A program made the translations under genes and the position numbers. Positions 52,205 to 64,000 of a stretch of DNA of 64,000 nucleotides are shown here, one piece after another. The notes below the pieces were generated by a model that saw nothing but the letters and a program-made list of their open reading frames with translations, was not told the origin of the DNA and did no database searches. The first letter of the stretch is position 1. The number at the start of each line of letters is the position of its first letter. Origin of the DNA: Casuarina equisetifolia (lineage: Eukaryota > Streptophyta > Magnoliopsida > Fagales > Casuarinaceae); contig CM052355.1 in NCBI GenBank assembly GCA_028551475.1, forward strand, positions 31,461,580 to 31,525,579. Direction: 5' to 3'.

Positions 52205-53036
52205 GAGATACAAATGGGGTTAAGAAGGATGCTCTAGGGAAGGCATTACGCAACTATTTGGATTTTAGTGGGGCAGGTGACAGCTATAGAGGGCCACGGT
52301 CAATTGGATACATTTGCAGGCAATTAGAATTGCACTATGCTTAACTGATGGATGTGGTTTTATGTATTGATTCAGTTCCTTTGATTGGATTATTGTGTTC
52401 AAAACCGAAGTTTTGGGTTGTAGCTGACTATGTACTTATCGCAGTGGAGCTGTTGTGCAGCCTAGGCTTTTTACCGGTGGAATGGGTGAGTAAGTTCAGT
52501 AGCATTTCTAGTGAAAATGAGGTTTTATTATGGCAATACGAAGCAGGACTGCTTTCTCTATAACCCCGTTTATATTTATAATCTTCTGCTTGTTTTTCTA
52601 ACTTATTATCATGTGATGTCTTGTTCTTATCCTCCATTTTTATTGCGCTGCACTCAGATTGAGGTTTTCTGTGGCACGTTTTTGACCCTTCATAGTGTAA
52701 ATTTTCTGACTTCTAACATACCAGAGTGTAAGCTGCTCTGGCTTCTTTTGCTCTCGGAGATGAAATCATTGAAGTGCTCTTAATGAACGATATCGTTATT
52801 GTTTTTCATTGAAGTCTGTGAGCAGAATTGCTGTTAACACATTTATCAAGCATACTTCTCGTTTCTGCCTCTTACAATTCTGTTTCCGGATGCAAGATCC
52901 TTGTCCCAGAGTATGGATATATGCACTTAGAATTGATACCCATGTTTAGTGGAATTTTTCACCTATAAGATTGCAACTTTTGCTCAAGCTGTAGAGGATG
53001 CAATTACTATGGTTGGGAACCAGACCCAAGTTTAAG
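52205..53036 (+). pseudogene. CGL160 fragment b (exons 8 and 9)
   Basis: Matches 45750-46558. Exon 8 (about 52443-52490) has lost its middle, including the LVPVVLVMIYN membrane stretch. The exon 9 acceptor is mutated from GCAGG to GCAAG, and an inserted base after the IPMF position shifts the frame. The TAA at the end survives (53034-53036). Confidence 0.9.
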
Positions 53037-54100
53037 ATAGGTCCTCTTCATGCATTATTTAACTTTGTCGTAGAACTTATATATCAACTAGAGCTATGCA
53101 GTTGATTATCCTTTCTCCCACCTTATGACTTGCTAGTTTGATATGTTTGGTCAATCTCTTGGAGAGAAGTTGAACTTCCCTATGTGTAAAACATTTCATG
53201 GCAAAATTCTTTAATTTGCAAAATTTTACTGCTAAATTCATCCGTACCCAACATATTGAGCTTTATGGTTTCTGCCTTCAAATTTTCACGAAGATGGAGA
53301 ATGGAGAACTGAATTTTTACCCAAAAATTCCTGAAACTCGTGTTCTTGCATATCTATGGCTTTTGATTTCACCGAGTGTTGTATTCTGCTGTAGTTTTTA
53401 AGCCATGACCTGCATGAATACTGCATTCAATGCTCAGTGCAGTTATCTTTTTGCACAATTTTATCTTTTGATCTTGAGATGATAACATGAAATTTTGTTT
53501 ATTAGGTTGCTTGCTGGGGAAATTTTCAGCAAGAGATATGCCGAGAATCATCAGAACCAGGTACTAATTGTTTGTGCTGCTTTTGAAATTCACTCTCCAT
53601 AAAGCTGTAGTTATGTAAAGTTTTCAACAGGAAAAATCAATTCTTGTAAAATGATCATGATAAAATTATATAATATCTTGTTCAATCCACGCAGGATTTG
53701 CATCAAAAGCCAGGACATTCTTGATGTTATTGTCATATGGTTTCGTTAATCTAATGCCTATGATTTGGATGAATTCAATTAATTGGATAAGCAAAGTAAG
53801 ATGGTTGTCCATGGCTTCCCTTTCTTTTTCTTTTTATTAATTATTTATTGGAGAAAGCTTTTGAGAATATGTTACTTGGGGACCTGATGCTTCTTATAAG
53901 TCCTAAATTCTTTTAACTCCAAGTTTGTCTTTTTTTTTATTGTAAATTTCTTCAACGCTCTACAAATAGTGGGATAAGATTAAGCAAGGAGGATGTGATA
54001 ATTACTTCTAAAATGCTTGAATTGGAGATCATGAATTATTCGAGTTGCTAGACTTTTGATTCTGGCAATTGAGTTGCAAGTATCTATCTAATATAAAGGA
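53037..54100. repeat. CGL160 downstream block, copy 2
   Basis: Counterpart of 46559-47626. It leads, after ~250 bp of AT-rich DNA, to the PEPC pseudogene. Confidence 0.85.
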
Positions 54101-54356
54101 AATCAGGTACAATTCATGAATTGCACCAGCACTTACCAACAGTTTAATTAGTGTTAAAATTATTGGTTTATGTAGTTAGAATCCTCTTTACAATGATCTT
54201 CATATCTTCTTTCTATAAGTTCATTTTAAAGAAAAAATAAATTTCTTAGGTAGTATTGGAGTCTAAGTTTGCACGAAGTCTGCAATCTATAATGATTTTA
54301 TAAAGAAATATATTTTCTCTTACATGAAACTTATAGTCTATATTATACAGGAGATA

Positions 54357-55460
54357 TAACCTTCATGGTTAAGCTGAGGATCTCCTCCGATCCTAAATGA
54401 TAGTCGCTCGTGGGTTTAAGCTTCACGAGCTCTGCAGCTGGCTGATTTGATTCCATGAATTGTTTGGACAGGTGTGGTCTAACCTCCACATTGTAGTCTT
54501 GCGGGCAGATCTGTTTCAGCAATTCCTGGGTTTACCTTGGCGGACACCATCTCAACTAGGTTGATTGTGGCTCGGAACAAAGGCCACTGATTATACATTT
54601 CCTTTAGCATATGAAGATTTGTTGTGTCTCAAATACTATGTCAAAAGAATCAAATATGAAAGAAGTACATTGCATTTGAATATCATTATCAATTTAAACC
54701 TCCATAAGTCTAAGCCCCTGATAATCTAAGACCATAGTAGTCCATCATGCTTTGCAACTGATGTCTTAATGTCCTATTTCATGACGGCTTTCACTTTTTC
54801 CTAACCTAGGTGCCCTTTCTAAGGACTGCAACTTCTGGGGTTTGAACTTGAGATACAAAATTAACTTTGATGTCATTTGTTATGTACCTTAACCATTGTG
54901 CCAAAGATTTCGAACTGAAACATATTTCATTTGGATAATTACCCACTTCAGCGCGTAGGTTCCTCACAAATTAACAAGATTCTTCATGTCATTCTCAAAG
55001 GAAGCCAAGTAGAAGGATTGAGTCACTCCGTGCAATCTCATGGATCATTGCAATGGACTCAGACAAGGTTTCATATGCCCAAATGGCTTGGATTTGGAGC
55101 AACATGCTTAAATGCTTAAATGCAGTCTCCAATCCAAGCCATTCTGGCAGATGATACCTTGTCTAATCCACGCAAAGATCCATGTGATCACACTAAGTGA
55201 GTCAATCCGTCCGCTTGGCTTCCTTTTTAATGGAAAACTCCCAATGTTGGTGTCGCCTAAGTGTTGAAGAAGAGGATTATCTGTTATGAATATCAAAGAT
55301 ATGAAAATTAAGCACAATGAAAAACTCTAAACTTTAGGGACGAGGCAGGATACGTCAAACACTTACAAGGCGGAAGTACCCAACAAAAATAGGCTCCTGG
55401 AAAACTATAGAATGGTCTTCTTTAGTTGCAATGACTGCCATGAGTGCATGCCATTTATAG
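54357..55460 (-). pseudogene. PEPC 3' pseudogene with internal inversion
   Basis: 55460-55112 matches the end of the large PEPC exon, the next intron and the start of exon 59146-59532, with the intron retained, so this is a DNA-level copy and not a retrocopy. 54640-54526 matches the end of that exon (59355-59245). 54525-54357 matches the last exon (58920-58755). The last two are joined by a deletion with CAGCAAT-type microhomology. Between them, 54997-55115 is an inverted copy of exon sequence and 54641-54995 is unrelated. It has no coding capacity. Confidence 0.9.
54997..55228. repeat. Inverted repeat of a PEPC exon segment (hairpin)
   Basis: The left arm 54997-55115 carries PEPC exon sequence in sense orientation on the plus strand; the right arm 55115-55228 carries the same segment antisense. 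The arms are about 115 bp, roughly 80% complementary, with almost no spacer (AAATGC/TTAAATGC at the centre). Both match genuine PEPC exon 59375-59495. A transcript through it would fold into a long imperfect hairpin. Confidence 0.88.
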
Positions 55461-58100
55461 AGAGAATAGACAGAGTGATCTCCGTTATCAACTTTGATAC
55501 AAAGTCAAAGAATCACATTAAATAAAGGAAGAAAAGAAACTATCTCTGACTTAGTGCTACAGAACCTATACCAGGATTGACGTGGATAGAATGGACTCGC
55601 TGTGAAATTGGGAAAAGATGTGAAATATGATGCATTGACAAAGAATAGGTCTGAAGCAGGGTTGATGATTAGGTCCGAGGTTCGACATTAGATGCGTTAA
55701 TGGATGGATGAGTTATAATAAAAAAATTAGAAAACGAAGAACAGGTCTGAAACCACTATGTATCGAAGAAAGGAAAAAACCTAAGGAAGTGTCAAAACTA
55801 AGGAAGTATCAATCAGGCTTTCAATACTTGTAGACTTCATAGAAGCATCATTCGTTGAATGTCCAAGAGGGTGACTATTGCTTGAAAGGGAAATTGTTAT
55901 GATGTAGTTGTAGATTAAGATTTGAGGTTCCAAGTTCGTAATAATATTTAAATAAAATATGTTGATATTAATCTTACAACCTACATCCTTTATCATAATG
56001 GTTGAGATACTTGAAAGCAAAATAAGCAAAATCATACACAAAATTTGTATTTTTTAGATATCCATTCTCCTTTATAGTTTATAACTGAAAAGGGAAAAGT
56101 CATAGATAGTTCAAGAAGAAATGATAAGAATCCTTTGGATATAATGGAAAATGCAATGTAAAAAAAAATTAATGTGAAGACTAGTTAAAGAGTTAAATTT
56201 TTTTTTTTTTAAGTTTTATCTCAAAAAATTTATTTTTCGATATAAAACTTTTATCTTACATAAACTCCTCTGCAATGAAATAAGGTACTATAGGTTGGCA
56301 TGGGGTGAAAAAATATCAACCAAGCTAGTCAAATTGCAATGACAACATAAACAAAATTTTGGCATCACTGAACAGTGTTCAACTCGCACTTGGCATTTTT
56401 GCTTTTAGTGATTGCTTGAACATCATTTAAGGATTCTTTTTGTTAGACAACGTCTGAAGAGCGACCTTCCCATCTCTTTTAGCATTCCTTTTACTGCTTT
56501 TGCTGCCACATTGTTTAAAACTAAAATACTTGTTTTAAGATTACAAGGCTTTCCCACGAGCTTTTACAGATAGCTTCGAGCATACGTTGATCAAATACTT
56601 CTCCTCTTCAAATTGACTTATAATAAAAGGAAACACTTCTATAGCATTATCCTTAACAGTTGGAATGTGTATTGTATATGAATCATTATTACTTAGGGTT
56701 TGACGTAGTAAACTTTCAAATTCTGCTGGGATCTCACAAGAGAATATTTCAACTTGATCCTTTTGAAACGTCATGAAATACATCAACCGTAGAAGGCTAA
56801 AATCGATCCTGTTCAGGCCAACCACAATATGTTGTCATTGTCGTGTACCAACACTACTAGGTTATTATCTATTTTAAACCAAATAACATGATGTTATCAT
56901 TAATATTTAATTTTTTGAGAAACTTCCTCCCTAGGCGTTAAAAAACATGACCATTGAAAAGTTGAACCAGATTAGGTAATAGGCATGACATGCAGAGAGA
57001 GTATTATCCTGCTGGTTGTGCCTGTCCAGTCGAGCTTAAAATTAACGTTAAACAAGAAATTACCTTTCATTGCATCACTCAGAAGGGTCTTACAACTCAC
57101 CCAGAACCTAAAAAGGAAACTAATATGATACCATTGAATGATAATCTAAAGCAAATCCCCACCTCTTTGGTCCACGGTTTAGTGATGCTCGTGATATTTT
57201 CACTATGGCCAAAACAGAAAGGAGTGCTGTCCACCGGCTTTGTCCAAACATCTTTAAGGAAACACAAGATAAGAGCCATAAATGTCCTTTAAATTATTTA
57301 GACAATAAATATCCAACAAGTTTTTATAAGTTTTTCTCAAGAATTTCGTATTTCTCCCCTTTTGTTACATCACTTCTCCATATGTAGGTCTTTTATAACA
57401 AGAATGAATATGTGTGTTAAAACTGGCATGGGATTGCCCCATATTGTTAAAGCATAGGTTGGTGGAGTGATTTATATGTAATAAACACTCAATTTCTCTT
57501 AAATTAGTTTTTGTAGAAAGATTGAACTTTATAGCATGGTATTAGAGTATGGTCCTTTTTCAACATTCCTATGAATATGAGATAAAAAGTCTCAAAATTC
57601 AAACGATAAGTAGCACTGCACTATGGTCCAAATTAAACCACTATGATGAAGATGCACCTTAAAAACAATAAAGAATTATCCAACATTGCTAAAATATAGG
57701 CTTTTAGAGTGATTTATATCTAGTAAATGCCTTCTTCTCTTAAACTAGCTTTTGTAGAAATGTTAGACTTTATAACAATGTCTTCTAATCTATAGATCAT
57801 CATATTCCTTTTAAAGCAAGCAACACTAAATGTAAGCATGAGATCAAAGACTTTACATCGACTCAATTTTTCTAAAGGATGAGAATTAGTGACAAAACAA
57901 GCTAGGCAATCAAGATTGAAACACAAGAAAAATGGGTAGCCATTCTTCTAATGTTTGTGTTAGAGAATTATCATCGAAACTCTTGTTCTGTAGGAATATT
58001 CTAACACTTCGAGTAACTTAGAACTAAAGATAAAAGAATGTTGTTTGTGAATTGAGGCATCACATTTGGAAGAGATCCCACATCTTTTGAATTAGCCTAT
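55461..58100. other. Intergenic with minor repeats
   Basis: AT-rich, no recognised gene. A minus-strand frame at 56541-56825 (94 codons) has mixed amino-acid use, including DQVEIFSCEIPAEFESLLRQ and FIISQFEEEKYLI, but matches no family I know. 57905-58095 resembles 47690-47890. 57440-57545 and 57680-57780 are diverged direct repeats ~240 bp apart. Confidence 0.45.
57440..57780. mobile_element. Possible LTR remnants with a primer-binding-site-like motif
   Basis: Two ~100 bp direct repeats (GAGTGATTTATAT, then TCTCTTAAA and TTTGTAGAAA) lie ~240 bp apart. The first ends in GCATGGTATTAGAGTATGG, resembling the initiator-tRNA primer-binding site TGGTATCAGAG that follows a copia LTR. No coding sequence remains. 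Confidence 0.35.
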
Positions 58101-58176
58101 GATAAGTTTATGAGGAAAATGGACTTTTTGGGTCAATTTCAAAGATTGATTCAAGACAATTACTCTTCAGTTGAAG
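58101..58176 (+). pseudogene. CGL160 exon 1 stub
   Basis: Matches the end of CGL160 exon 1 (43478-43553): GATAAGTTTATGAGG..., then TTTCAAAGATTGATTCAAGA and CTCTTCAGTTGA. The rest of the gene is absent. It is a third trace of CGL160, placed just beyond the 3' end of PEPC. Confidence 0.85.
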
Positions 58177-58725
58177 GGTGGGCTAGGTTTCTTGGCAAGA
58201 AAGGCTCTAGGTATTATGTGTTGTTTGATATTACGACACTAAAATTGTCTACCAGTTTTCTAAGTTGAGGTTTCATCTTGAATAATGAGTCGATGACAAT
58301 TGAGTTTCTTCCAAGAAGAGGGTGCTTTGATTCTCTCTTTCATACTAGGAGATGAGTTTTTTATTCCAAAATATTGTGAATTTGTAATAAGTCTCCCTGG
58401 TCTCCTAGACAATGCATTTAGAAATTGAAGCCACTGTAATTAGGTTCTGTAGATCGTTTTATCTATTTTTTCCTTTAATTGAATAGCCATTAGGGTTTTC
58501 TTTATTGAACATGTTGAAAGTGAAAATATTTGTTATATTATTAACATTCTCAAAGATCAGTCTCAAGGAAAAAAGTAACATAATTGCTATCCCCAGCAGT
58601 GGCTGGCACAAGCTAAGAACATACGTTTATTGTTATCCTGCGATGATTTAGAAGCTGCATCTCACCGATTGTGTATGTAACCGAGGTGGGACAACAAACA
58701 GAAGGACCCTCTGCAGCACCCTGCT
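58177..58725. other. PEPC 3' flank
   Basis: Contains the PEPC 3' UTR on the minus strand. No other feature is recognised. Confidence 0.5.
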
Positions 58726-61700
58726 CTAGCCAGTGTTCTGCAAGCCAGCGGCAATACCCTTCATGGTTAAGATCAGCGTGTCCTCCAATCCTGGAGCATA
58801 CTCGCTTGTGGGGTTAAGCTTCACAAGCTCCGCAGCTGGCTTGTTTGATTCCATGATTTCCTTGGATAAGTGTGGTCTCAAATTCACATTGTAGTCCGGC
58901 TCACGGATCCGTTTCAGCGTGTAGGCTTGGCAGACGTTGAGAGTCGTGATGTATGCATCACGAAGACGGAGTCTCTGTCTCAAGTAGGGGTCTCCTTCAA
59001 GAAGATCCTTATGACCTGCAACCTGCAAGATGCACAGCGAAGAAATTGGTCTGAGCAACTACATGTTTGCGCTTAAACTATAAACCAGGAGATTTGAAGC
59101 AATGAAAGAAGAAAACAAAGCTCAATGATTTACAACTTATATTACCTTGAGGAGAAGCTGCTTAGTTTCTTCATAGTTGGATCTCAATCGCTCTCCGAAA
59201 GGCAACAGGTCTTCTGAGACCAGGAGGTGGTCATAGAGAGCAGCAATCCCTGGGTTTCCCTTGGCGAACACCATCTCAACTAGGTCGATTGTGACTCTGA
59301 AGAAAGGCCACTGATTGTACATCGCCTGAAGCATGTGGAGATTCTTTATGTCCTTCTCGATTACTTGCCTAAATGCAGCCCCAAATCCAAGCCACACTGG
59401 GAGATGAAACCTTGTCTGAGTCCATGCAAAGATCCATGGAATCGCACGGAGTGACTCGATCCCTCCACTTGGCTTCCTCTTTGATGGACGACTCCCAATG
59501 TTCATCCGGCCATATTCGGTCTCTGGTGTTGCCTGAAGTGTTGTTAGATAAGAGAATTGCATGTTATCAGTATCATGATAACTCTTAGTGAAATAGGAAT
59601 TACTAAGACAAGAAAATTATGGACAATTGAAAAGCTGTGAACTTCAGGGATGAGGCAGACACATAAAACACTTACGCGGCGGAAGTACTCAACGAAACGA
59701 GGCTCCTGGAACACTATGGAACGGTATTCCTTCGTGGCAATGACTGCCATCTCATCCATGAGTGCACGCCATTCAGGCTTTGGTGAGACAGGTGGATGCA
59801 TACCATGCTCAAGTGTAGCAGCTGTGAAACGCTGTAGTGTTCTAAAGCACAGGTGCTCCTCCCCAAAAGACTGCTCAATAACTTCACCTTGAACCGTCAC
59901 ACGAAGTGAACCATTAATCGTGTCGGGTGGCTGAGATAGTATAGCAAGATGGGTTGGTCCTCCTCCTCTACCAACTGTCCCTCCACGACCATGGAACATT
60001 GTAAGCTTAATTCCATATTGCTTAGCCACCTTTATTAGCTCTTCCTGAGCTTTATATAACTCCCAACCAGCAGAGAAGCGACCAGCATCTTTCCCCGAAT
60101 CTGAGTACCCTATCATAACTTCTTGTTTTCCATTGATCCGGTTTCTGTACCAGTCTATTGAGAAGAGACGTGCCACAGAAGCAGGAGCAGTCTCAAGATC
60201 AGCAAGCTTTTCAAACAATGGGACAACCCTTAATGGCTGCTTCACATGACATTCACGTTGTAAAAGCTCAACAGCAAGCACATCAGATGGGGCTGTTGCC
60301 ATTGATATTATATAGGCACCAAAGCTGTCTGAGGGAAGTTCTGCAATGACATGGAAAGTATCCAATACATCAGCAACTTCATCAGTTTTGGGAACATCAG
60401 GCCCGAAAAGAGGGCGCTTGCCCCTCAGCTCAGTCAAGAGCCATTCTTGCCTGCGTTCCTCAGACCATTCTTTATATGATCCAATGCCCAAGTGCTTTGT
60501 GATAGCATCAATGACATCAGTGTGCCTGTCTGATTCTTGCCGGATATCAAGTTTTACAAGTGAAAGCCCAAAGGTAGATACTTGTCGCAAGAAATCAAGA
60601 AGACTTCCATCAGCTATTTGACGGTCACCACATGCGCATAGTGACCTGTAACAGAGTTCAAGAGGCTCCAGGAACTGCAGGGAAAAAAGGAAAAGTCAGC
60701 ACCAAAGAGAACATCCGTTCGAACCAGGATAATTGCTTGTCTCATGTATATTATTCTTCCTAGGCGAGTAATTGTTTGCAGTATTGAAAAATCCAAGTTA
60801 CTGTCAATTGTCCAAACATGTCTGTAGGCATGGCCTTCTCAATAGCTGAGTGGTAAATCAATCGCCTTGCAGTCTCTTCAAAATGTCAAAAGTTATAAAT
60901 CAAGCACACCAAGTTGGAGTATTATGCTCCTTAACGAATACCTACTTCCAGAATTTTGAACTATAAAAGAAAAAAGAAATAAAGAAGTTTCTTTTCTACA
61001 ATAGTAATACCCTCAAGCAGCTTATCACCAACAAAACAAAATGATCGCTACAAAGTTCGCGGAGTCATTAGAACATAGAAGAGAAAAGACTTTTAAACAT
61101 AGCAGGACATTTCCTGTACTTTAGGTAGTATCACGAATTCTAATCATTATAACATAAGATTCAGAAATAAGGAAAAAGCTACAATGATTATGAAAAAAGG
61201 TACTACAAAAAAGGTGGAAAGGAAAGAGAAAAAAAGATTCAATCACATTGTTTATCTCGAATATTTTATAATCATAAACTTTCAGCAATGTGTCTCTTCA
61301 AAGTTCGACATATTTTCTAGGTCTAAATCTGATAGGCTGTGCAAAATTACATAAGCCATAGATAATTCAACTTTATACCAGTATAGGAAAGGTGATAACC
61401 AGAACACATAAACAATTGACATAAAATTTCACCAGTCCCTAATATCCTAAACATGGAAAAGCGCTTCCAAAATGAGCAACTGCTAACGCAACAGTTTTAT
61501 GGCAATGCGTTGGGTCAGCACAAATATTACCACTGCATTAATATGTAAATGCTATTGGAGAAAAGTACTCATATCCAGTTTAACAAATATCTAAGAAATT
61601 GGTTCATAACTGGCTAGATCATTCTCACATTCTCTATAATAGACCTTTTAAGAACAAGAGATATAGAAAAACCTGCTCAACATTGGTGAAAGCTGTATCC

Positions 61701-64000
61701 TCAGGAATATCAGAGATCCCATTGGTTAATAAATGACGAGCGCGTTCACGTGTGTTATACAGCTTGTCCCTTACATCACCAAGAATAACGCGATATGGCT
61801 CGCTTGATGGAATTTGTTTCCAAAACTCTGCATTGATGAAGCACTAGTCACAAAGCTAGCCAAGGTTCGTAAATATCACCAAATGTTCAGGTTCCAGCAT
61901 GGTGATCGGCTAAGTTGTTCATTATGTGATGATCACATTTTACACTAGAGGTGATAAATTTTCATAACCCAAATAACAAAATCAAGTCAACATACAGTAC
62001 TGAGACTTGTGAAGAGATGATAACATTCTGCATACCTATATAGTGTTTTGCATCTCTCCTTGAGGACCTACGAAGTTCGTCAGCACGAACACGAAGCTCA
62101 TCACTGCAACGCCACATGGACAACTGCCAATAAGGATACCAAATCAAGATTAGACATGTTATAATAAGGTCATTGTGACTAAGCCACAAAGATGGGTTTC
62201 TTTCTTCTTCCTTTTTCTGTTGTTTTTTTTTTTTTTTTTTCCTTTTTTGACCCCAGGGGCGGGGGTCACAGCCAGGGGAGGAGGGGGTGGCATATTAAGG
62301 ATAACATCTTCATAAGTGTAAGTAATGTTTTACATACCTCAAACATGAGATCCTCAATCTGGGAAAAGTACAAATTAGCGGCCATCATTCTAGCCAGTAA
62401 GCATACATCTCTAGTAACTTCAGGTGTTACCCGGGGGTTTCCTGCAGTCCACATTAGGTAGATATGAGCAAAGCACAATACTGGTGACATATGTGCTTCT
62501 TTGTGCAAGAGAGAGAGAGTGTCAAAGGATCAACAACCAAATAGACAAGGAAGCTTATCAGTTCCAAATACATGATAATGAAATATGCCAAAGTAATTGT
62601 TACAAATTGATTTCTTTCGATTGAGGTTGCAACACACTGAATGATGGAGGCAATTCTATATTTTCACTTGAAGTTAATAAGAACACTCAATTCCTTCTTT
62701 CTATCTCATGCCTAACAGATATGAGATGATGATTATCATCGATGAATAATTTTATCAATGAAATGTGTGAGACATTGTGCAAATTGTTCTTAAGGAAAAA
62801 GAAACCTACCATCACGATCCCCACCCATCCAAGAAGAGAACTGAATAAGAGGAGCATTGTAGGGAACGCGTTCACTGATTCCTATGTTCTTCAAAGCTGT
62901 GTCAACACGGCGTAAGAATTTTGGTACTCCCTTCCAGATTGTCTCATGGAAGTAGCTCATTCCAGCTCTCATCTCATCTTGTGGTGTTGGAGGTGTCCTT
63001 CGTATTTCATCAGTACGAAATGCAGCTTGGATCTACATGAGAAGAGAAAACAAAAGAGGTGTTTATTAAAACTGGGTACTTGAGATGCCAATTTTATTTC
63101 TTTCTATTTTTTTCCTTTTTCTCTTCCCCAACCCAGCACGAGTAAGCTGAAAGGACAGGGAAGGAGTTGGTCTATTAAACATAATCCCAACCCAGCTCAA
63201 AAGATACGTGCTATATGTAGACTAGACCTCATAACACAGGGAAAAAAAAAAAAAGTTATAATCTACGTGACTTCTTTCCTTTCTAGGGTCTTCCCTGTAT
63301 ACAAAATTTCCATTCATCAAATTCATATGAATAAATTAATACCATAAATATTAGTATGGAATCTCGTATACCTGAAAGAAAAAGTAGAGAACCTTCGTAT
63401 GATGGACAAAATCTTGGAGGCAATGATCTCAGTAACTTCTTTTATCTTTTAAGTTAACAATATACTCCAAAATTCCATTAGGCATGCACGTATGAATAAA
63501 TTAATATGGCAAACATTAAACATGCCATTTGCTATGCAAGCTTGTGCATGAGAGCTAGGCCTTCTAGACTTCTCAAGAATTAAAGGACATTTGGGAGAGA
63601 GGGATTCACACACATACTACACTATCACCCACACCACAAATTTTAAGGTGTTAAAACATGTCAACTAGAAGATGCAATATAATATCAAACTGGATTTCAG
63701 AAAAATAAAGTCAAATTGATAGACGTAATAGCTGGAAGAAATATTTAAGCTTTGGCATATGCATACCTCCCTTTGTAAAGCCTCATCAAGTTCCTGCTTA
63801 TCGTCAGGAGTTATGTCTTTGGCATACAATTGAGTTAAACAGTTCCTTATCCTGAAAAGGCAATAGCAACAGAAGTTTAAAAAGAGTCTGGGTAAAATAA
63901 AGGGAAAACAAATCAAACTCCCCAACAGACAGTAGTTAAATGACAAAAAAAATAAAAATAGTAACCAGCATGTGAAAATACAAGTACTTGCTGAAGGAAG
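58726..64000 (-). CDS. PPC: Phosphoenolpyruvate carboxylase, plant-type (C-terminal 8 exons; 5' end beyond window)
   Basis: Cytosolic PEPC adds bicarbonate to phosphoenolpyruvate to give oxaloacetate, feeding the TCA cycle. Exons on the minus strand: 63851-63767, 63032-62810, 62441-62338, 62123-62036, 61827-61673, 60674-59676, 59532-59146 and 59022-58726. All have GT-AG borders and join in frame for 778 residues; about 190 N-terminal residues (including the regulatory Ser) lie outside. Visible signatures: [41 protein letters not shown] and [20 protein letters not shown], with the invariant plant-type C-terminus QNTG. The C4 diagnostic site reads IPWIFAWTQ (Ala, not Ser), so it is a C3-type enzyme. 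A large intron at 60675-61672 is AT-rich, and 63222-63598 within another intron recurs at 19705-19965. Confidence 0.97.

Noticed and set aside
52044-52253. Minus-strand frame with repeated S/F/Y-rich motifs
   Set aside because: It arises from a short local repeat (TTGTGAGATACAAAT) in intergenic DNA and lacks coding character.
60835-60895. tRNA-like stretch (AATAGCTGAGTGGTAAATCA...) in a PEPC intron
   Set aside because: It resembles an A-box region, but no B-box, anticodon stem or acceptor pairing can be drawn. It is not reported as a tRNA or SINE.
63984-64000. Possible further PEPC exon at the right edge (CTTCCTTCAGCAA on the minus strand)
   Set aside because: The sequence and phase do not fit the expected residues before IRNC, so it is probably intron. 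The next exon should lie beyond the window.

Overview
The window is nuclear DNA from a flowering plant, probably a eudicot. Genes have short GT-AG introns, intergenic DNA is AT-rich, and there are Ty1/copia, LTR and LINE fossils and plant-specific families (DUF26 receptor kinase, pectin methylesterase with inhibitor pro-domain, CGL160, plant-type PEPC). I do not name a species.

About 1-22.5 kb and 23-41.6 kb are two copies of one ~18 kb segment. Each copy carries, in order, a cysteine-rich receptor-like kinase (CRK), a pectinesterase of the PME51 type, a heavy-metal-associated isoprenylated protein (HIPP) relic on the minus strand, and a second pectinesterase. Decay is complementary. Copy A keeps the CRK (4344-7584) and first PME (10038-12252) but has lost the second PME, which is shattered by stops and a copia insertion. 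Copy B has a dead CRK and a frameshifted first PME but keeps the second PME (39789-41606). Both HIPP copies are dead. Later insertions separate the copies: two solo LTRs of one family with clean target-site duplications (one splitting a fossil copia reverse transcriptase), a minus-strand copia fragment and a LINE tail.

About 43-64 kb holds two conserved housekeeping genes pointing at each other: CGL160 (chloroplast ATP synthase assembly, plus strand, 9 exons, apparently intact) and phosphoenolpyruvate carboxylase (minus strand, last 8 exons, running off the right edge). Between them lie broken repeats of the same convergent pair: CGL160 3' exons in two pieces, PEPC fragments in three places, and a stub of CGL160 exon 1. 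One PEPC fragment forms an inverted repeat with ~115 bp arms.

The points most worth following are (1) the loss of PME catalytic residues in every array member, including the two with open reading frames; (2) the PEPC-derived inverted repeat, which resembles a proto-miRNA or siRNA hairpin locus; (3) the reciprocal decay of the duplicated CRK-PME-HIPP-PME block.
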